A stretch of DNA of 64,000 nucleotides, from positions 62,001 to 126,000 of the forward strand of contig CAWBWU010000001.1 in assembly GCA_963792655.1 (NCBI GenBank). Direction: 5' to 3'. Below, piece after piece: positions 39,065-48,039 of the stretch. This DNA comes from DOZZ01 sp963792655 (GTDB lineage: Bacteria > Acidobacteriota > Terriglobia > Bryobacterales > Bryobacteraceae). The notes under the pieces were generated by a model, which saw nothing but the letters and a program-made list of their open reading frames with translations, had not been told where the DNA came from and ran no database searches. Position 1 is the stretch's first letter. Each line of letters opens with the position of its first letter. The position numbers were made by a program, and so were the translations under genes.

Positions 39065-39952
39065 TGGAAGTCTGGATCGTCGGCGGTACAGGTCTGATCG
39101 GTCGTGCCTTATCGCGTTCGCTCAATGAATCCGGGCACTCCGTTCGCGTTCTAAGCCGCCATGCATCGGGTCCGGGGGCACATGCGTGGGATGCCATGGC
39201 CGGCGCTCCCTTGCCCGGCTTGCCGTCGCCTGACGTTGTCATCTCTCTTGCGGGCGAGCCGGTTGCGCAGCGCTGGACACCGGCGGTCAAAGCGCCGCAT
39301 CCGGGACTCACGCGTAACCGGCACGCGCAATCTGGTGCAAGCGCTGAGCGTTCTCCCTCAACCACCGCGAGTGTTCCTGTCGGCCTCGGCCGTTGGCTTC
39401 TACGGAGATCGCGGCGACGAGCTGCTCGATGAGAACTCGAGCGCCGGTGAAGATTTCCTGGCTAACGCTTGCCGTGAGTGGGAAGCGGCTGCGCGTGAGG
39501 CCGAAGCGTTCGCGCGCGTGTGCCTGGTGCGTATCGGCATCGTGCTCGCGCCCGACGGCGGTGCGCTGGGCAAGATGCTGCCGCCGTTCCGACTCGGGCT
39601 CGGCGGACCTATGGGTGGTGGTAATCAGTGGATGCCGTGGATCGCGCTCGACGATCTGGTTCAGCTCTTCGTCTTTCTCATTGAGAGCAACGCGAGCGGG
39701 GTCTTCAACGGGACCGCGCCTGAGCCGGTTCGCAATCGCGAATTCGCTCGAACTCTCGCGCGGCTACTGCACCGGCCCGCAATTCTGCCACTCCCGGCGG
39801 CGCTCTTGCGATTGATGTTCGGCGAGATGGCCAGCGTGATGCTCGCAAGCCAGCGCGTGGTGCCGAAACGAGCTACAGGCTTTGTGTACCGCTATCCAAG
39901 TCTCGAAGGCGCTCTGCGCGCCGTCTTAGATCCGGGCGCGAAGCGACTTTAG
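39064..39952 (+). CDS. TIGR01777/YfcH-type SDR epimerase-like protein (one frame change)
   Basis: About 296 residues: an NAD(P)-binding N-terminus (V-G-G-T-G-L-I-G-R-A), then F-L-S-A-S-A-V-G-F-Y-G, the catalytic-loop equivalent, and a C-terminal DUF1731 part (V-P-K-R-A-T-G-F). The frame changes near 39297. Dropping one C of G-C-G-C-C-G-C restores A-R-I-R-D-S-R-V-T-G-T-R, which the family keeps. Members of this group often sit beside photolyase genes, as here with the overlapping start; their reaction is unknown. The 3' end overlaps the HEAT gene by 27 bp. Confidence 0.8.
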
Positions 39953-41191
39953 CGCTTTCAAACCTTCCTGCGCGACGGTCGTATCCGAGTCGTGGCTGAT
40001 GCGTTCCAATTGCGATTCCGCGTTGCGATCGCCAGTCTCTGAGAACGTGCGCGCCAGGTATATCTTTTCGTCTCGCGTGCCACGCTCTGCGGCATCGTAG
40101 AGGCGCGCGCGCAATGCAGGTTGACGCACGGAAATCTCGGTAAGGTAGCGGTAAGCCACATCGCGGTTGGGAGCGGAGTTCAGGCTGTAGATCAGGTACC
40201 GCAGCGGGCTGTATTCGCTATCCTCCTGCTTGCCCTCCATCACCTCAGCAAACGCCAGTGCGAGACGCGCGCGCGCCTTGCTTTCGTCTGCGAACGACTT
40301 CTCGACCGTCTTCAAGTCTCCGGGGTTAGCAAGGCGAGCAAGACCTTCGGCTGAGGCGGCCCGCATTTGTTCGTCCGAGTCACCCAGATGCAGAATGAAC
40401 AAATCGCGGCCGGCGGTCTCGGGGATGGCAGCCAGCGCGGTCAGCGTCGTTCGCTTGATTTGATCTTTCTTGGCGCGGCGCAGGATGTCTTCGAGATCGG
40501 TCGCGGCATCCTGGTTGTGCAGAATTCCAGTGGTTTCGATCGCGAGCAGTTGCACGCGCTCATCACGGTCGTGCAGCAGGAAGCGAATCTCCGGGCCGGC
40601 CTGCGGGTCACGAATTTTCTTCAGTGCGAGCAGCGATTCATAAATCAGGTCGCTGTCTTTCGACTGCAGCGCCTGCACCAGATCGGGCACAGCCGCACGG
40701 CCCCGCAACACTCCGATGGCGCGTGCTGCTTCGACGCGCGCGTTGATCGAGGCGCCATTGCTCGCCACGCGTCCGATGGCCGTAATCACATCGGGGCGCA
40801 CCAGGACGAACGGGTCGATCATCTGTTCAGCCGGGTCGTTGAAGCGCGACACCATATCACTGCCCAACTTGCGCATCGACACGTTCTTGCCGGTGAGCAG
40901 ATAGCCGGGCAGATAGAAGTTCACCAGGCCGTTGACGGCGCGTGCCTGCACGTCGGCATTGGTATCGTGCGTTGCCTTGATCAGAAGATCGATAACTTGC
41001 GCCGTGCCGATCTCGGTCAGGCCCTTGACTGCTTCATAGCGGACCGCATCGTCGGTGCTATTCAGGTATCCGCCAAGCTGCTCCGCGGAGGCTTGCTTCT
41101 GACGCACGGCATCGCGAATATCACGCGAAGTCGCCTGGCCCCAGGCCAGAGTACTGAATAAGAGAACGGTGGGAACGATACGCATACTCAT
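39926..41191 (-). CDS. Secreted HEAT-repeat protein
   Basis: A 421-residue protein with a signal peptide (V-L-L-F-S-T-L-A-W-G-Q-A) and about nine HEAT/PBS-lyase-like repeats of 30-35 residues. Typical segments are D-A-V-R-Y-E-A-V-K-G-L and D-A-D-V-Q-A-R-A-V-N-G-L. The repeats form a curved helical scaffold, probably for protein contact in the periplasm. The C-terminus ends in E-G-L-K-A-L-K-S-L. The ATG overlaps the stop of the MqnD-like gene (ATGA), so it is coupled to a menaquinone-related gene, without a known reason. Confidence 0.75.
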   Translation of the reverse strand: MSMRIVPTVLLFSTLAWGQATSRDIRDAVRQKQASAEQLGGYLNSTDDAVRYEAVKGLTEIGTAQVIDLLIKATHDTNADVQARAVNGLVNFYLPGYLLTGKNVSMRKLGSDMVSRFNDPAEQMIDPFVLVRPDVITAIGRVASNGASINARVEAARAIGVLRGRAAVPDLVQALQSKDSDLIYESLLALKKIRDPQAGPEIRFLLHDRDERVQLLAIETTGILHNQDAATDLEDILRRAKKDQIKRTTLTALAAIPETAGRDLFILHLGDSDEQMRAASAEGLARLANPGDLKTVEKSFADESKARARLALAFAEVMEGKQEDSEYSPLRYLIYSLNSAPNRDVAYRYLTEISVRQPALRARLYDAAERGTRDEKIYLARTFSETGDRNAESQLERISHDSDTTVAQEGLKALKSLRARI

Positions 41192-42033
41192 CTGACGAAC
41201 TCCACTTGAACCCGTTTTGGAATCAGGCCCACTTCATGGCCCAGATCAAGCAAGTGCTGCGCGGCTTTCGGAATCAACTCGCCGCAATCAACTGTGTAAT
41301 GGTTGACGTACATACCGATGAATTTCTCTGCGAGCCGCGGATCCATGTCCCGCGCGAACTGCATCGCATAAGCCAGCGCTTCTTCGCGATTGTCGAGCGC
41401 ATACTGAATGCTTTCGCGCATCATGCGGCAGCACTCTGAGCTCACTTCAGGAGACAACGATCGCAACAGCGCATTGGCTCCCAGGGGCAGCGGCAGATTG
41501 TACTTGCCCTTCCACCACTTGCCTAAATCCAGAATGCGATGGAATCCGCTCTTGTTGTAGGTGAGCTGCGCTTCGTGAATGATGAGCCCGGCATCCACCG
41601 AGCCTTCTTTCACGGCGTCCAGGATGCGATCGAAAGGCGTGACCACGGGTTCGAAGTCAGGCTCGAAAATTTTGAGCGACAGGTACGCCGTCGTGAGCGT
41701 GCCGGGTATCGCAATCTTCTTGCCCTTGATCTCTTCCTGGTCCATCGGGCGGTTTGCCACCACCATGGGACCGTAGCCATCGCCCACGCTCGATCCGCTG
41801 GCCATCAACACATAGCGATCGGCAACGAACGGATACGCGTGGTACGAGATCGCGGTTAACTCGTACTCGCCGGCGCAAGCCTTACGGTTGAGCGTTTCGA
41901 TGTCTGAAAGAATGTGCTTGAAGTTCACCACAGACGAACGGATCTTCCGCGTGGCCAAGCCATAGAACATAAACGCGTCGTCGGAGTCCGGGCTGTGAGC
42001 GCTAACTATCTCAAAAGGGGTGAACGAAGGCAT
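41188..42033 (-). CDS. mqnD: MqnD-like protein (1,4-dihydroxy-6-naphthoate synthase family)
   Basis: A 281-residue protein of the MqnA/MqnD (DUF178, periplasmic-binding-like) fold, starting at the ATG at 42033; the longer open frame is unlike protein. The opening A-H-S-P-D-S-D-D-A-F-M-F-Y is the family's substrate-loop motif, and the later V-D-A-G-L-I-I-H-E-A-Q-L-T-Y, with the conserved His, is typical of MqnD. MqnD makes the naphthoate ring precursor in the futalosine route to menaquinone. No other mqn genes lie in the window, so a paralogue with another role cannot be ruled out. Confidence 0.7.
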   Translation of the reverse strand: MPSFTPFEIVSAHSPDSDDAFMFYGLATRKIRSSVVNFKHILSDIETLNRKACAGEYELTAISYHAYPFVADRYVLMASGSSVGDGYGPMVVANRPMDQEEIKGKKIAIPGTLTTAYLSLKIFEPDFEPVVTPFDRILDAVKEGSVDAGLIIHEAQLTYNKSGFHRILDLGKWWKGKYNLPLPLGANALLRSLSPEVSSECCRMMRESIQYALDNREEALAYAMQFARDMDPRLAEKFIGMYVNHYTVDCGELIPKAAQHLLDLGHEVGLIPKRVQVEFVR

Positions 42034-42377
42034 AGAAGAACAGCGAACTTCAGTATGCCATGCAGATGTCCCGCGATCGGGGTTGCGGGGATGAAGAGGG
42101 GCGGCAGCTTTCGCAGGCACTTGCTGGGAAGCTCGTAGCCGGGAGTTGCGTCAAGATTAACGCTCCTCAGATTCTTCCCGGACGTCTGCTTCCGTGAAGC
42201 CTGCCAGACACCAACGAAATGCTCCCGCCCTCTGACTGATCGGGTTCTATTGCGTTGACCTCCTCGCCGTTCTCCGGCAACACAAGACAACTCAGGTAAA
42301 CTTCACCTACCGATAGGCTGCTCCTCGCGCCGGAAGATGTCAACGGGTTTCCTTCGGCGTAAAGTGATATTCATTCC
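42034..42377. other. Intergenic region with no gene seen
   Basis: A 344-bp divergent region between the MqnD-like gene and the gene at 42378. I see no convincing ORF, RNA gene or strong promoter. Two weak six-base inverted repeats overlap (GGGAAG 42126-42131 with CTTCCC 42174-42179, and CCGGGA 42139-42144 with TCCCGG 42176-42181). Confidence 0.4.
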
Positions 42378-42764
42378 ATGCGTTTTCCGAAGCCTTCGCC
42401 GCAGCCTCAAAGGCCCCCTGAAAAACGCGTGCGGATCAAGAATTACGCGGCTCAGACCGGGTTCGTTTATCAATACTATTTCGATGCTGAGCACGATACC
42501 GGCACCGTGCGGCGCTACACCTTTCAGGCATCTGCCAGCCGCGGGTCGTATCTCCCGGTGGTGATTGAACTCGAAGGCCATGTGAGTAGACAGTGGCAAC
42601 AGAGCCGCAATCGGGAACTCTCGCCCACAGAGTTTTATGCGTTCGCCAAGATGACCTTGTTTGCTGCGTTCGATGACGAAGGGTTTGCGTTGCCACAGCG
42701 TCAACCACTGAGTATCACGATAGAAGCGATGGACAACATTGCGGCTGTTTTGAATCTGATTTAG
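42378..42764 (+). CDS. Hypothetical protein
   Basis: A 128-residue soluble protein with no signal peptide. The first 20 residues are Pro- and Arg-rich, then there is a compact alpha/beta domain (F-V-Y-Q-Y-Y-F-D-A near residue 30, then L-S-P-T-E-F-Y-A-F-A-K). No motif or family is recognised. The sequence between 42378 and 42764 has normal codon use with a clean stop. The next gene, also unknown, begins 53 bp downstream after a perfect hairpin, and cstA follows that. Confidence 0.55.
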   Translation: MRFPKPSPQPQRPPEKRVRIKNYAAQTGFVYQYYFDAEHDTGTVRRYTFQASASRGSYLPVVIELEGHVSRQWQQSRNRELSPTEFYAFAKMTLFAAFDDEGFALPQRQPLSITIEAMDNIAAVLNLI

Positions 42765-42785
42765 GTTGGCTTAGCTCCTTAATTG

Positions 42786-42803
42786 GCCAATCTGGAGATT
42801 GGC
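42786..42803. repeat. Perfect hairpin between two unknown genes
   Basis: GCCAATC (42786-42792) and GATTGGC (42797-42803) form a perfect seven-pair stem with a TGGA loop, 14 bp before the ATG at 42818. There is no T tract after it, so it may be a leader structure or operator rather than a terminator. Confidence 0.4.
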
Positions 42804-42817
42804 GTTCCCATGCCGCT

Positions 42818-43360
42818 ATGATGAGACTCATGTCGATGCCGCTTCCGCCGCCGCATCTTAAAGAGTTGGGCCACCGGCAGTTTTCGTTCTATCCGCCGAT
42901 CCGCAATCTGGATGCGAATGGCTGGCTGTACCAGCGCGTGACATGGACCGAAGTAGTGGCGCGCAATGCTCGAACCGGGCAGGAATTGCTGATCCCGCGC
43001 CGTTTCGTGAGCGATGTGTCGTTTCACGATACTTCCCTGGTGCTCGGGCTCACCCGCGAACTTGAGTATCGTGATGGCGTGCTGCTACCGCGAAACTCGG
43101 GTGTCATCTGCATGCCGGCATCATCGCTTCCGGCGGTGCGCCGGGCCGAACCTGCGCCAGTGGTGAGCATCAGCCTCGAAGCTGAACAGGAAGGGCGGGG
43201 AGGGAAGGCGCTGCTCTCTGCCGTCGCCGTCGGCCTGACGGTTTGTCTGGCGATTCTCGGTATGTCGCGGCTCGGAATCCTGCGGCCGTTCTCTGCATTC
43301 GAGCCGCCGCACGATCACGCTCATGCGGCGAACAAAACTTTGGCCCATGGACATCGCTAA
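42818..43360 (+). CDS. Hypothetical protein with C-terminal membrane anchor and His-rich tail
   Basis: A 180-residue protein. An N-terminal 110-residue soluble part has no recognised motif, a single hydrophobic helix (L-L-S-A-V-A-V-G-L-T-V-C-L-A-I-L) lies at about 130-148, and the tail carries H-D-H-A-H-A-A and H-G-H-R. Two ATGs lie at its start (42818, 42821). The last 14 bases overlap cstA, so it is probably co-expressed with the transporter. The His cluster might bind metal, but this is inference. No family is recognised. Confidence 0.55.
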   Translation: MMRLMSMPLPPPHLKELGHRQFSFYPPIRNLDANGWLYQRVTWTEVVARNARTGQELLIPRRFVSDVSFHDTSLVLGLTRELEYRDGVLLPRNSGVICMPASSLPAVRRAEPAPVVSISLEAEQEGRGGKALLSAVAVGLTVCLAILGMSRLGILRPFSAFEPPHDHAHAANKTLAHGHR

Positions 43361-45405
43361 GAAGCTTCTCTGGCTGGCGATTGCCGCAACTGGCGCGTTT
43401 GCGCTGGGTGCGATCGCGTTGCATCGCGGCGAACACATCAGCAGTTTGTGGCTTGTCGCGGCAGCGGCCTGCACCTACTCCGTCGCTTACCGTTTTTATG
43501 GAAAGTTTCTCGCGGCCCGTGTTGTTGTGCTCGATAACCGGCGCGCCACCCCCGCCGAACGCCTGCGCAACGGCCACGACTTCGAGCCGACTAACAAGTG
43601 GATTGTGTTCGGCCATCACTTCGCCGCCATTGCCGGACCCGGGCCCCTCGTAGGACCTGTGCTTGCCGCGCAGTTCGGCTACTTGCCGGGCACACTCTGG
43701 ATCATTGCGGGAGCGGTCGTCGGCGGGGCCGTGCAGGACTTCATCATCCTGTTCGCGTCGCTACGCCGCGATGGCAAGTCGGTCGGACAGATGGCGCGCG
43801 AGGAGATCGGCACCGTCGGCGGCTTCGTTGCGCTGATCACCGTGCTGATCATCATGGTGATTCTGCTTGCGGTGGTCGGGCTCGTCGTGGTCAACGCGTT
43901 GGCCGGCAGCCCGTGGGGCACATTCACCATTGCCGCAACAATGCCCGTCGCATTGTTCATGGGGCTTTATCTGCGTTATTGGAGGCCGGGGCGCGTACTG
44001 GAATGTTCTGCCATCGGTTTCGCATTGGTGCTGCTCAGCATCTTCGGCGGTCAATGGATTGCGCAATCGCAGTGGGCAGCACTCTTCACCTTCAGCGGAA
44101 CAGCGCTGGCGCTATGCATCATCGCTTACGGTTTTCTCGCGAGTGCCTTACCAGTCTGGCTCTTGCTTGCGCCGCGCGATTATCTGAGCACCTTTGTGAA
44201 GCTCGGCGTGATCTCGATGCTCGCCATCGGCATCCTGTTCGTGCATCCCGATCTGCAGATGCCCGCGCTCTCGCGTTTTGCGGACGGCACCGGACCGGTC
44301 TTCGCAGGTAAGATTTTTCCGTTCTGCTTTATCACGATCGCGTGCGGTGCAATCTCGGGATTCCACTCGCTGATTTCGTCGGGCACGACACCCAAGATGT
44401 TGTCGCGTGAGGGCCACGCGCTGCCGGTTGGGTATGGTTCGATGCTGCTTGAAAGCTTCGTCGCTGTGATGGCGATGATCGCCGCATGCGTGTTGCAGCC
44501 CGGCGTCTACTTCGCGGTCAATGCACCCGCCGGCGTGATCGGCAAATCGGCAGCCGCCGCCGTGCAGACCATCAATAGTTGGGGCTTCGCGCTCACAGCC
44601 GGAAGATATGTCATCACTCGCTCGCAGCGTCGGCGAGACGTCGCTATTCAGCCGCACCGGAGGCGCGCCTTCTCTCGCGCTGGGCATGGCCCACATCTTT
44701 GCATCGCCTGGGGGCTCGGTGATGCTCGGCTTCTGGTATCACTTCGCGATCATGTTTGAGGCGTTATTCATCCTGACCATCATCGATGCCGGCACACGCG
44801 TGGGCCGGTTCATGCTGCAGGATCTGCTTGGCAACCTGTATGCTCCGCTGGGGCGCACCAGTTGGATGCCGGGAGTGATTGCGGCCAGCGCCGCCGTGGT
44901 GGGTGCGTGGGGATACTTCTTGTATGAAGGCGTGCTCGACCCGCTGGGCGGCATCAACTCTCTGTGGCCGTTGTTCGGAATCGCGAATCAATTACTTGCG
45001 TCCGTTGCCCTGTGTGTAGCCACCACGATCCTGATCAAGTCTCACCGTCTGCGGTATGCGTGGGTTACTGGCGCGCCTCTCGCATGGCTGATCCTGGTGA
45101 CTTTCACCGCCGCATTGCAGAAAATCTTCTCGCCGCTGCCGCGCATCGGATTTCTCGCGCAGGCCGCGCAGCTACAGCAAGCGGTGAACTCCGGCAAGAT
45201 CGCAGCCGACCATCTGCGCGATACGCAAACGCTGATCTTCAACGCGCGGCTGGACGCCTTAATCTGCGGTGTGTTGCTGCTCTTAGTCACGGTCGTCCTG
45301 GCCGATTCGTTACGCATGTGGTTCACGATTCTGCGCGGCACGCGTCCGGTGCAGCACAGTGAAAGTCCCTTCGTGGCCACCGAGCTGCAAGCAGGCCAGG
45401 TGTGA
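43347..45405 (+). CDS. cstA: CstA-family transporter (carbon starvation/pyruvate) (one frame change)
   Basis: About 686 residues with some 16 hydrophobic helices. The family block F-E-P-T-N-K-W-I-V-F-G-H-H-F-A-A-I-A-G-P-G-P occurs near residue 85 and G-F-H-S-L-I-S-S-G-T-T-P-K near 340. The frame changes near 44605: dropping one G of GCCGGAAG restores A-E-D-M-S-S-L-A. I start it at the ATG at 43347, inside the upstream gene's end. CstA and BtsT take up pyruvate or peptides at the inner membrane. The next gene is the YbdD partner, overlapping by GTGA, which supports the call. Confidence 0.88.
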
Positions 45406-45572
45406 TCCGCCGCATCGCCTCGCTCCTGTTGGGGGTACTTCGTGAGATCGGTGACGAAGCTGCATACGAGCGCTACCTGAAGGCACACGCGATCAAGGCG
45501 TCGGGACCGGCGTGGCGCGCATTCTGCGAGCAGCGCCTGGGATCGCGCTATTCACGCGCGAAGTGCTGCTGA
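45402..45572 (+). CDS. YbdD/YjiX-family small partner of CstA
   Basis: A 56-residue protein starting at GTG 45402, whose last base overlaps the cstA stop as GTGA. Its core matches the YbdD/YjiX family: D-E-A-A-Y-E-R-Y-L near residue 18, then a basic stretch and the terminal Cys-Cys pair (A-K-C-C). In enterobacteria this small protein is needed for CstA/BtsT pyruvate uptake. The terminal Cys pair is the family's most characteristic feature. The gene is easily missed because it is shorter than usual ORF cut-offs. A DedA-like gene begins 7 bp later. Confidence 0.85.
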   Translation: MIRRIASLLLGVLREIGDEAAYERYLKAHAIKASGPAWRAFCEQRLGSRYSRAKCC

Positions 45573-45578
45573 CCATAC

Positions 45579-46181
45579 GTGCATCAGCTCTTTCATCAGC
45601 TTTCGCAATTTTTCCTGTCTCTCGGCGGCTTCGGGCTGCTGCTGCTGGGCATTCTGGATTCGTCGATTCTGTTTCTGCCTCTCGGGAACGATCTGCTGGT
45701 GGTCGCACTCAGCGCGCAGCATCACGATCGCATCCTCTACTACATCCTGATGGCCGCCATAGGATCCGCGATGGGGAGCTGGATCACGTGGTGGCTCGCG
45801 CGCAAGGGCGGCAAAGAGGGGCTCGAGAAATCCGTTTCGCCGCGGCGCCTGCAGTATGTCGAACGCCAGGTCAGCAAGCACGGCGGGATCGCGCTCGCAG
45901 TAGCGGCGCTCATGCCGCCTCCGTTTCCCTACACGCCTTTCGTGATGATGGCGGGGGTCTTGAATTTTCCGCAGATAAAGCTCCTGGCCATCGTGCTTGC
46001 GGCACGCACCATGCGCTTTGGGATATTGGCGCTGCTGGCCGTACGCTTCGGGAAAAACATCTTGAACCTGGCGAACCAGCCGGGCGTTCAGATTGGGATT
46101 ATCGGTCTGGTCGTGATCTCGATCGCGGGCAGTGCGTTCTCGATTTACCGGTGGTACAAACGCAGCCGCACCCGCGCGTGA
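45579..46181 (+). CDS. DedA/VTT-domain membrane protein (YqaA-like)
   Basis: A 200-residue protein with four to five hydrophobic segments and the VTT (SNARE-associated) pattern: an early L-D-S-S-I-L-F-L-P-L-G-N-D, G-S-A-M-G-S near 60, then A-A-L-M-P-P-P-F-P-Y-T-P-F with the characteristic Pro-rich re-entrant loop. The start is a GTG at 45579. Members help flip polyprenyl phosphate or phospholipid, or maintain membrane potential. It follows the cstA-ybdD pair closely, so it is likely in the same transcript, though the link is not obvious. Confidence 0.8.
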   Translation: MHQLFHQLSQFFLSLGGFGLLLLGILDSSILFLPLGNDLLVVALSAQHHDRILYYILMAAIGSAMGSWITWWLARKGGKEGLEKSVSPRRLQYVERQVSKHGGIALAVAALMPPPFPYTPFVMMAGVLNFPQIKLLAIVLAARTMRFGILALLAVRFGKNILNLANQPGVQIGIIGLVVISIAGSAFSIYRWYKRSRTRA

Positions 46182-46271
46182 GTGAAACTAGGATCGGCTT
46201 ACAACCATTTACGAACCCCTGTTAAACGCTTTCTAACTTCGCGCGTACATTGAACTGTGGAGATTTCCTCG

Positions 46272-46724
46272 ATGAATCCTTTTTACAGACGTCTATTGAC
46301 GGCAAGCGCAGTCTGCATGCTCGCCGCTTCACTCAGCTTCGCGCAGGCGCCCGGGCCGCGTGGACCGCGGGGCCAGCACGATCCGATTGCCATGCTTACC
46401 AGCCGTTTGAACCTTACGGCGGACCAGGCTGCGCAGGCCAAGACCATCTTCGATCAGGCGCGCACGTCGTCGGACCCGATCCGCGCTCAACTGGACACGC
46501 TGCACTCCAGCGTGGATGCCGCGGTAAAGGCCAACGATCAATCGAAGATCGTCACGCTCGCAACCAACATCGGCGCGCTCGAAGGCCAACTGCAGGCGAT
46601 CCACCTGCAAGCGCAGGCCAAGCTCTATGCACTGCTCACGCCCGCTCAGCAGCAGCTATTCGACAACCAAGGCCCCGGCCGCGGGTGGGGCGGACCTGGA
46701 CCGATGCGTCAAGGCAATCACTAA
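46272..46724 (+). CDS. Spy/CpxP-like periplasmic protein (LTXXQ motif)
   Basis: A 150-residue protein from the ATG at 46272, with GGAG eight to ten bases upstream (the in-frame GTG at 46257 lies on that site). A signal peptide ends at S-F-A-Q-A, a Pro/Gly/Arg-rich stretch follows, and then a helical domain. The motif L-T-A-D-Q occurs near residue 46 and L-T-P-A-Q-Q near 122, the paired LTXXQ signature of Spy and CpxP. Spy is an ATP-independent periplasmic chaperone. The tail is Gly/Pro-rich. Confidence 0.8.
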   Translation: MNPFYRRLLTASAVCMLAASLSFAQAPGPRGPRGQHDPIAMLTSRLNLTADQAAQAKTIFDQARTSSDPIRAQLDTLHSSVDAAVKANDQSKIVTLATNIGALEGQLQAIHLQAQAKLYALLTPAQQQLFDNQGPGRGWGGPGPMRQGNH

Positions 46725-46784
46725 ACGCGTTTCATCGCGGGCCGGCACCCTCGCTGGCCCGCCGCGTGTTAGATTTGTCGGTCG

Positions 46785-48035
46785 ATGCGCTGTGCAATTC
46801 TTCTTCTCCTCTCTTTCTCTCCTTCCCTCTTTGCCGCTGAAAAAGTAACCGCCGTCGAGTTGTTGCAACTCTCCGGACAAAACACCGCTGGTTTCGCGGA
46901 CACACTCACGGCTACGCTCGGCGCACCGGCTCTGGAAAAGGGCACGGCGTTCATTGGCCAGGGCCCGAACTTTCTTTTTGCTACTCAGGCCGCCTCAGTA
47001 CCGACCCTCTACATTGACGATCAGCCGGTCGGCGCGATGACGGCGGTGAACGGACACCCGCAGTTGTGGTTCAAATCGGCTCAGCTCACGCCCGGCACGT
47101 CGCATTACTTCCACTACATGGTGAATGGTGCCAAATTCGGGGGACGCAACGACGTTCCGGTCTACGGCACTGACTCGTACGCGCAACCCGGCGTGCCGCA
47201 GGGCAAGATCTCTGAGAAGCTGAGCTTCACCAGTAAGATCTACGACGGCATGCAGAGCGATTACTGGATCTACGTGCCAGCGCAGTACAACGCCAATACT
47301 CCGGCGGCACTCATGGTCTGGCAAGACGGCCATAACTTCGCTGTACGTGACGGCGGCTCGCGCATTCAGAACGTGATCGACAACTTGACCGCGCAGAAGA
47401 AGATTCCGGTGATGATCTCGGTCTTCATCGATCCGGGCAAGGTGGGCGCGAAGGCCATGCGCAGCATCGAGTACGACACGATGTCCGACACGTATGCACG
47501 CTTTCTGCGAGACGAGATTCTGCCCGAAGTCGCCAAGAACTACAACATTCGCAAAGATAGCTACAGCCGCGCCATCGGCGGCGAGTCTTCAGGCGGCATC
47601 TGTTCGTTTACCGTTGCCTGGCAGCAGCCGGATCAGTTCAGCCGCGTGCTCTCGCGCATCGGCAGCTTCACCAGCATCCAATGGCATCCGGGCGAGATCG
47701 ACGGCGGCAACGTTTTCCCGTTCGCGATTCGCAAGACGCCCAAGAAGAACATCCGCGTCTGGCTGCAGGATGGTTCAGAAGATCTCGAAAACGAACACGG
47801 CAGTTGGCCGCTGCAGAACATTCAGATGGCGAACTCGCTCAAGCGGCAAGGGTACGATTTCCATTTGAGCTTCGGCACCGGCACGCACAGCACAGCGCAA
47901 GGCAATGCCGAGTTGCCGGCTTCGCTGACCTGGTTGTGGCGCGATTACGATCCGGCGAAGACCGAACAGGTTTATGAAATGGAAGCGGCCGAGAAAGACA
48001 AGCCGCCGTTTCGAGTGCATTTCTACAACCGGTGA
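46785..48035 (+). CDS. Secreted esterase (Fes/esterase D-like alpha/beta hydrolase)
   Basis: A 416-residue protein with a signal peptide ending near S-L-F-A-A. An immunoglobulin-like N-terminal domain at about 20-140 carries the enterochelin-esterase-type start. The alpha/beta hydrolase follows, with nucleophile motif G-G-E-S-S-G-G near residue 270, an Asp in D-G-S-E-D and a His in G-T-H-S-T. Relatives release ferric ion from siderophores or act on feruloyl and acetyl esters. No siderophore genes lie nearby. The next gene begins 4 bp downstream. Confidence 0.75.
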   Translation: MRCAILLLLSFSPSLFAAEKVTAVELLQLSGQNTAGFADTLTATLGAPALEKGTAFIGQGPNFLFATQAASVPTLYIDDQPVGAMTAVNGHPQLWFKSAQLTPGTSHYFHYMVNGAKFGGRNDVPVYGTDSYAQPGVPQGKISEKLSFTSKIYDGMQSDYWIYVPAQYNANTPAALMVWQDGHNFAVRDGGSRIQNVIDNLTAQKKIPVMISVFIDPGKVGAKAMRSIEYDTMSDTYARFLRDEILPEVAKNYNIRKDSYSRAIGGESSGGICSFTVAWQQPDQFSRVLSRIGSFTSIQWHPGEIDGGNVFPFAIRKTPKKNIRVWLQDGSEDLENEHGSWPLQNIQMANSLKRQGYDFHLSFGTGTHSTAQGNAELPASLTWLWRDYDPAKTEQVYEMEAAEKDKPPFRVHFYNR

Positions 48036-48039
48036 TGTT

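Noticed and set aside
42006..42290. A 94-residue minus-strand frame in the gap after the MqnD-like gene
   Set aside because: It overlaps the MqnD start region, has no ribosome site and reads as low-complexity Arg/Leu sequence.
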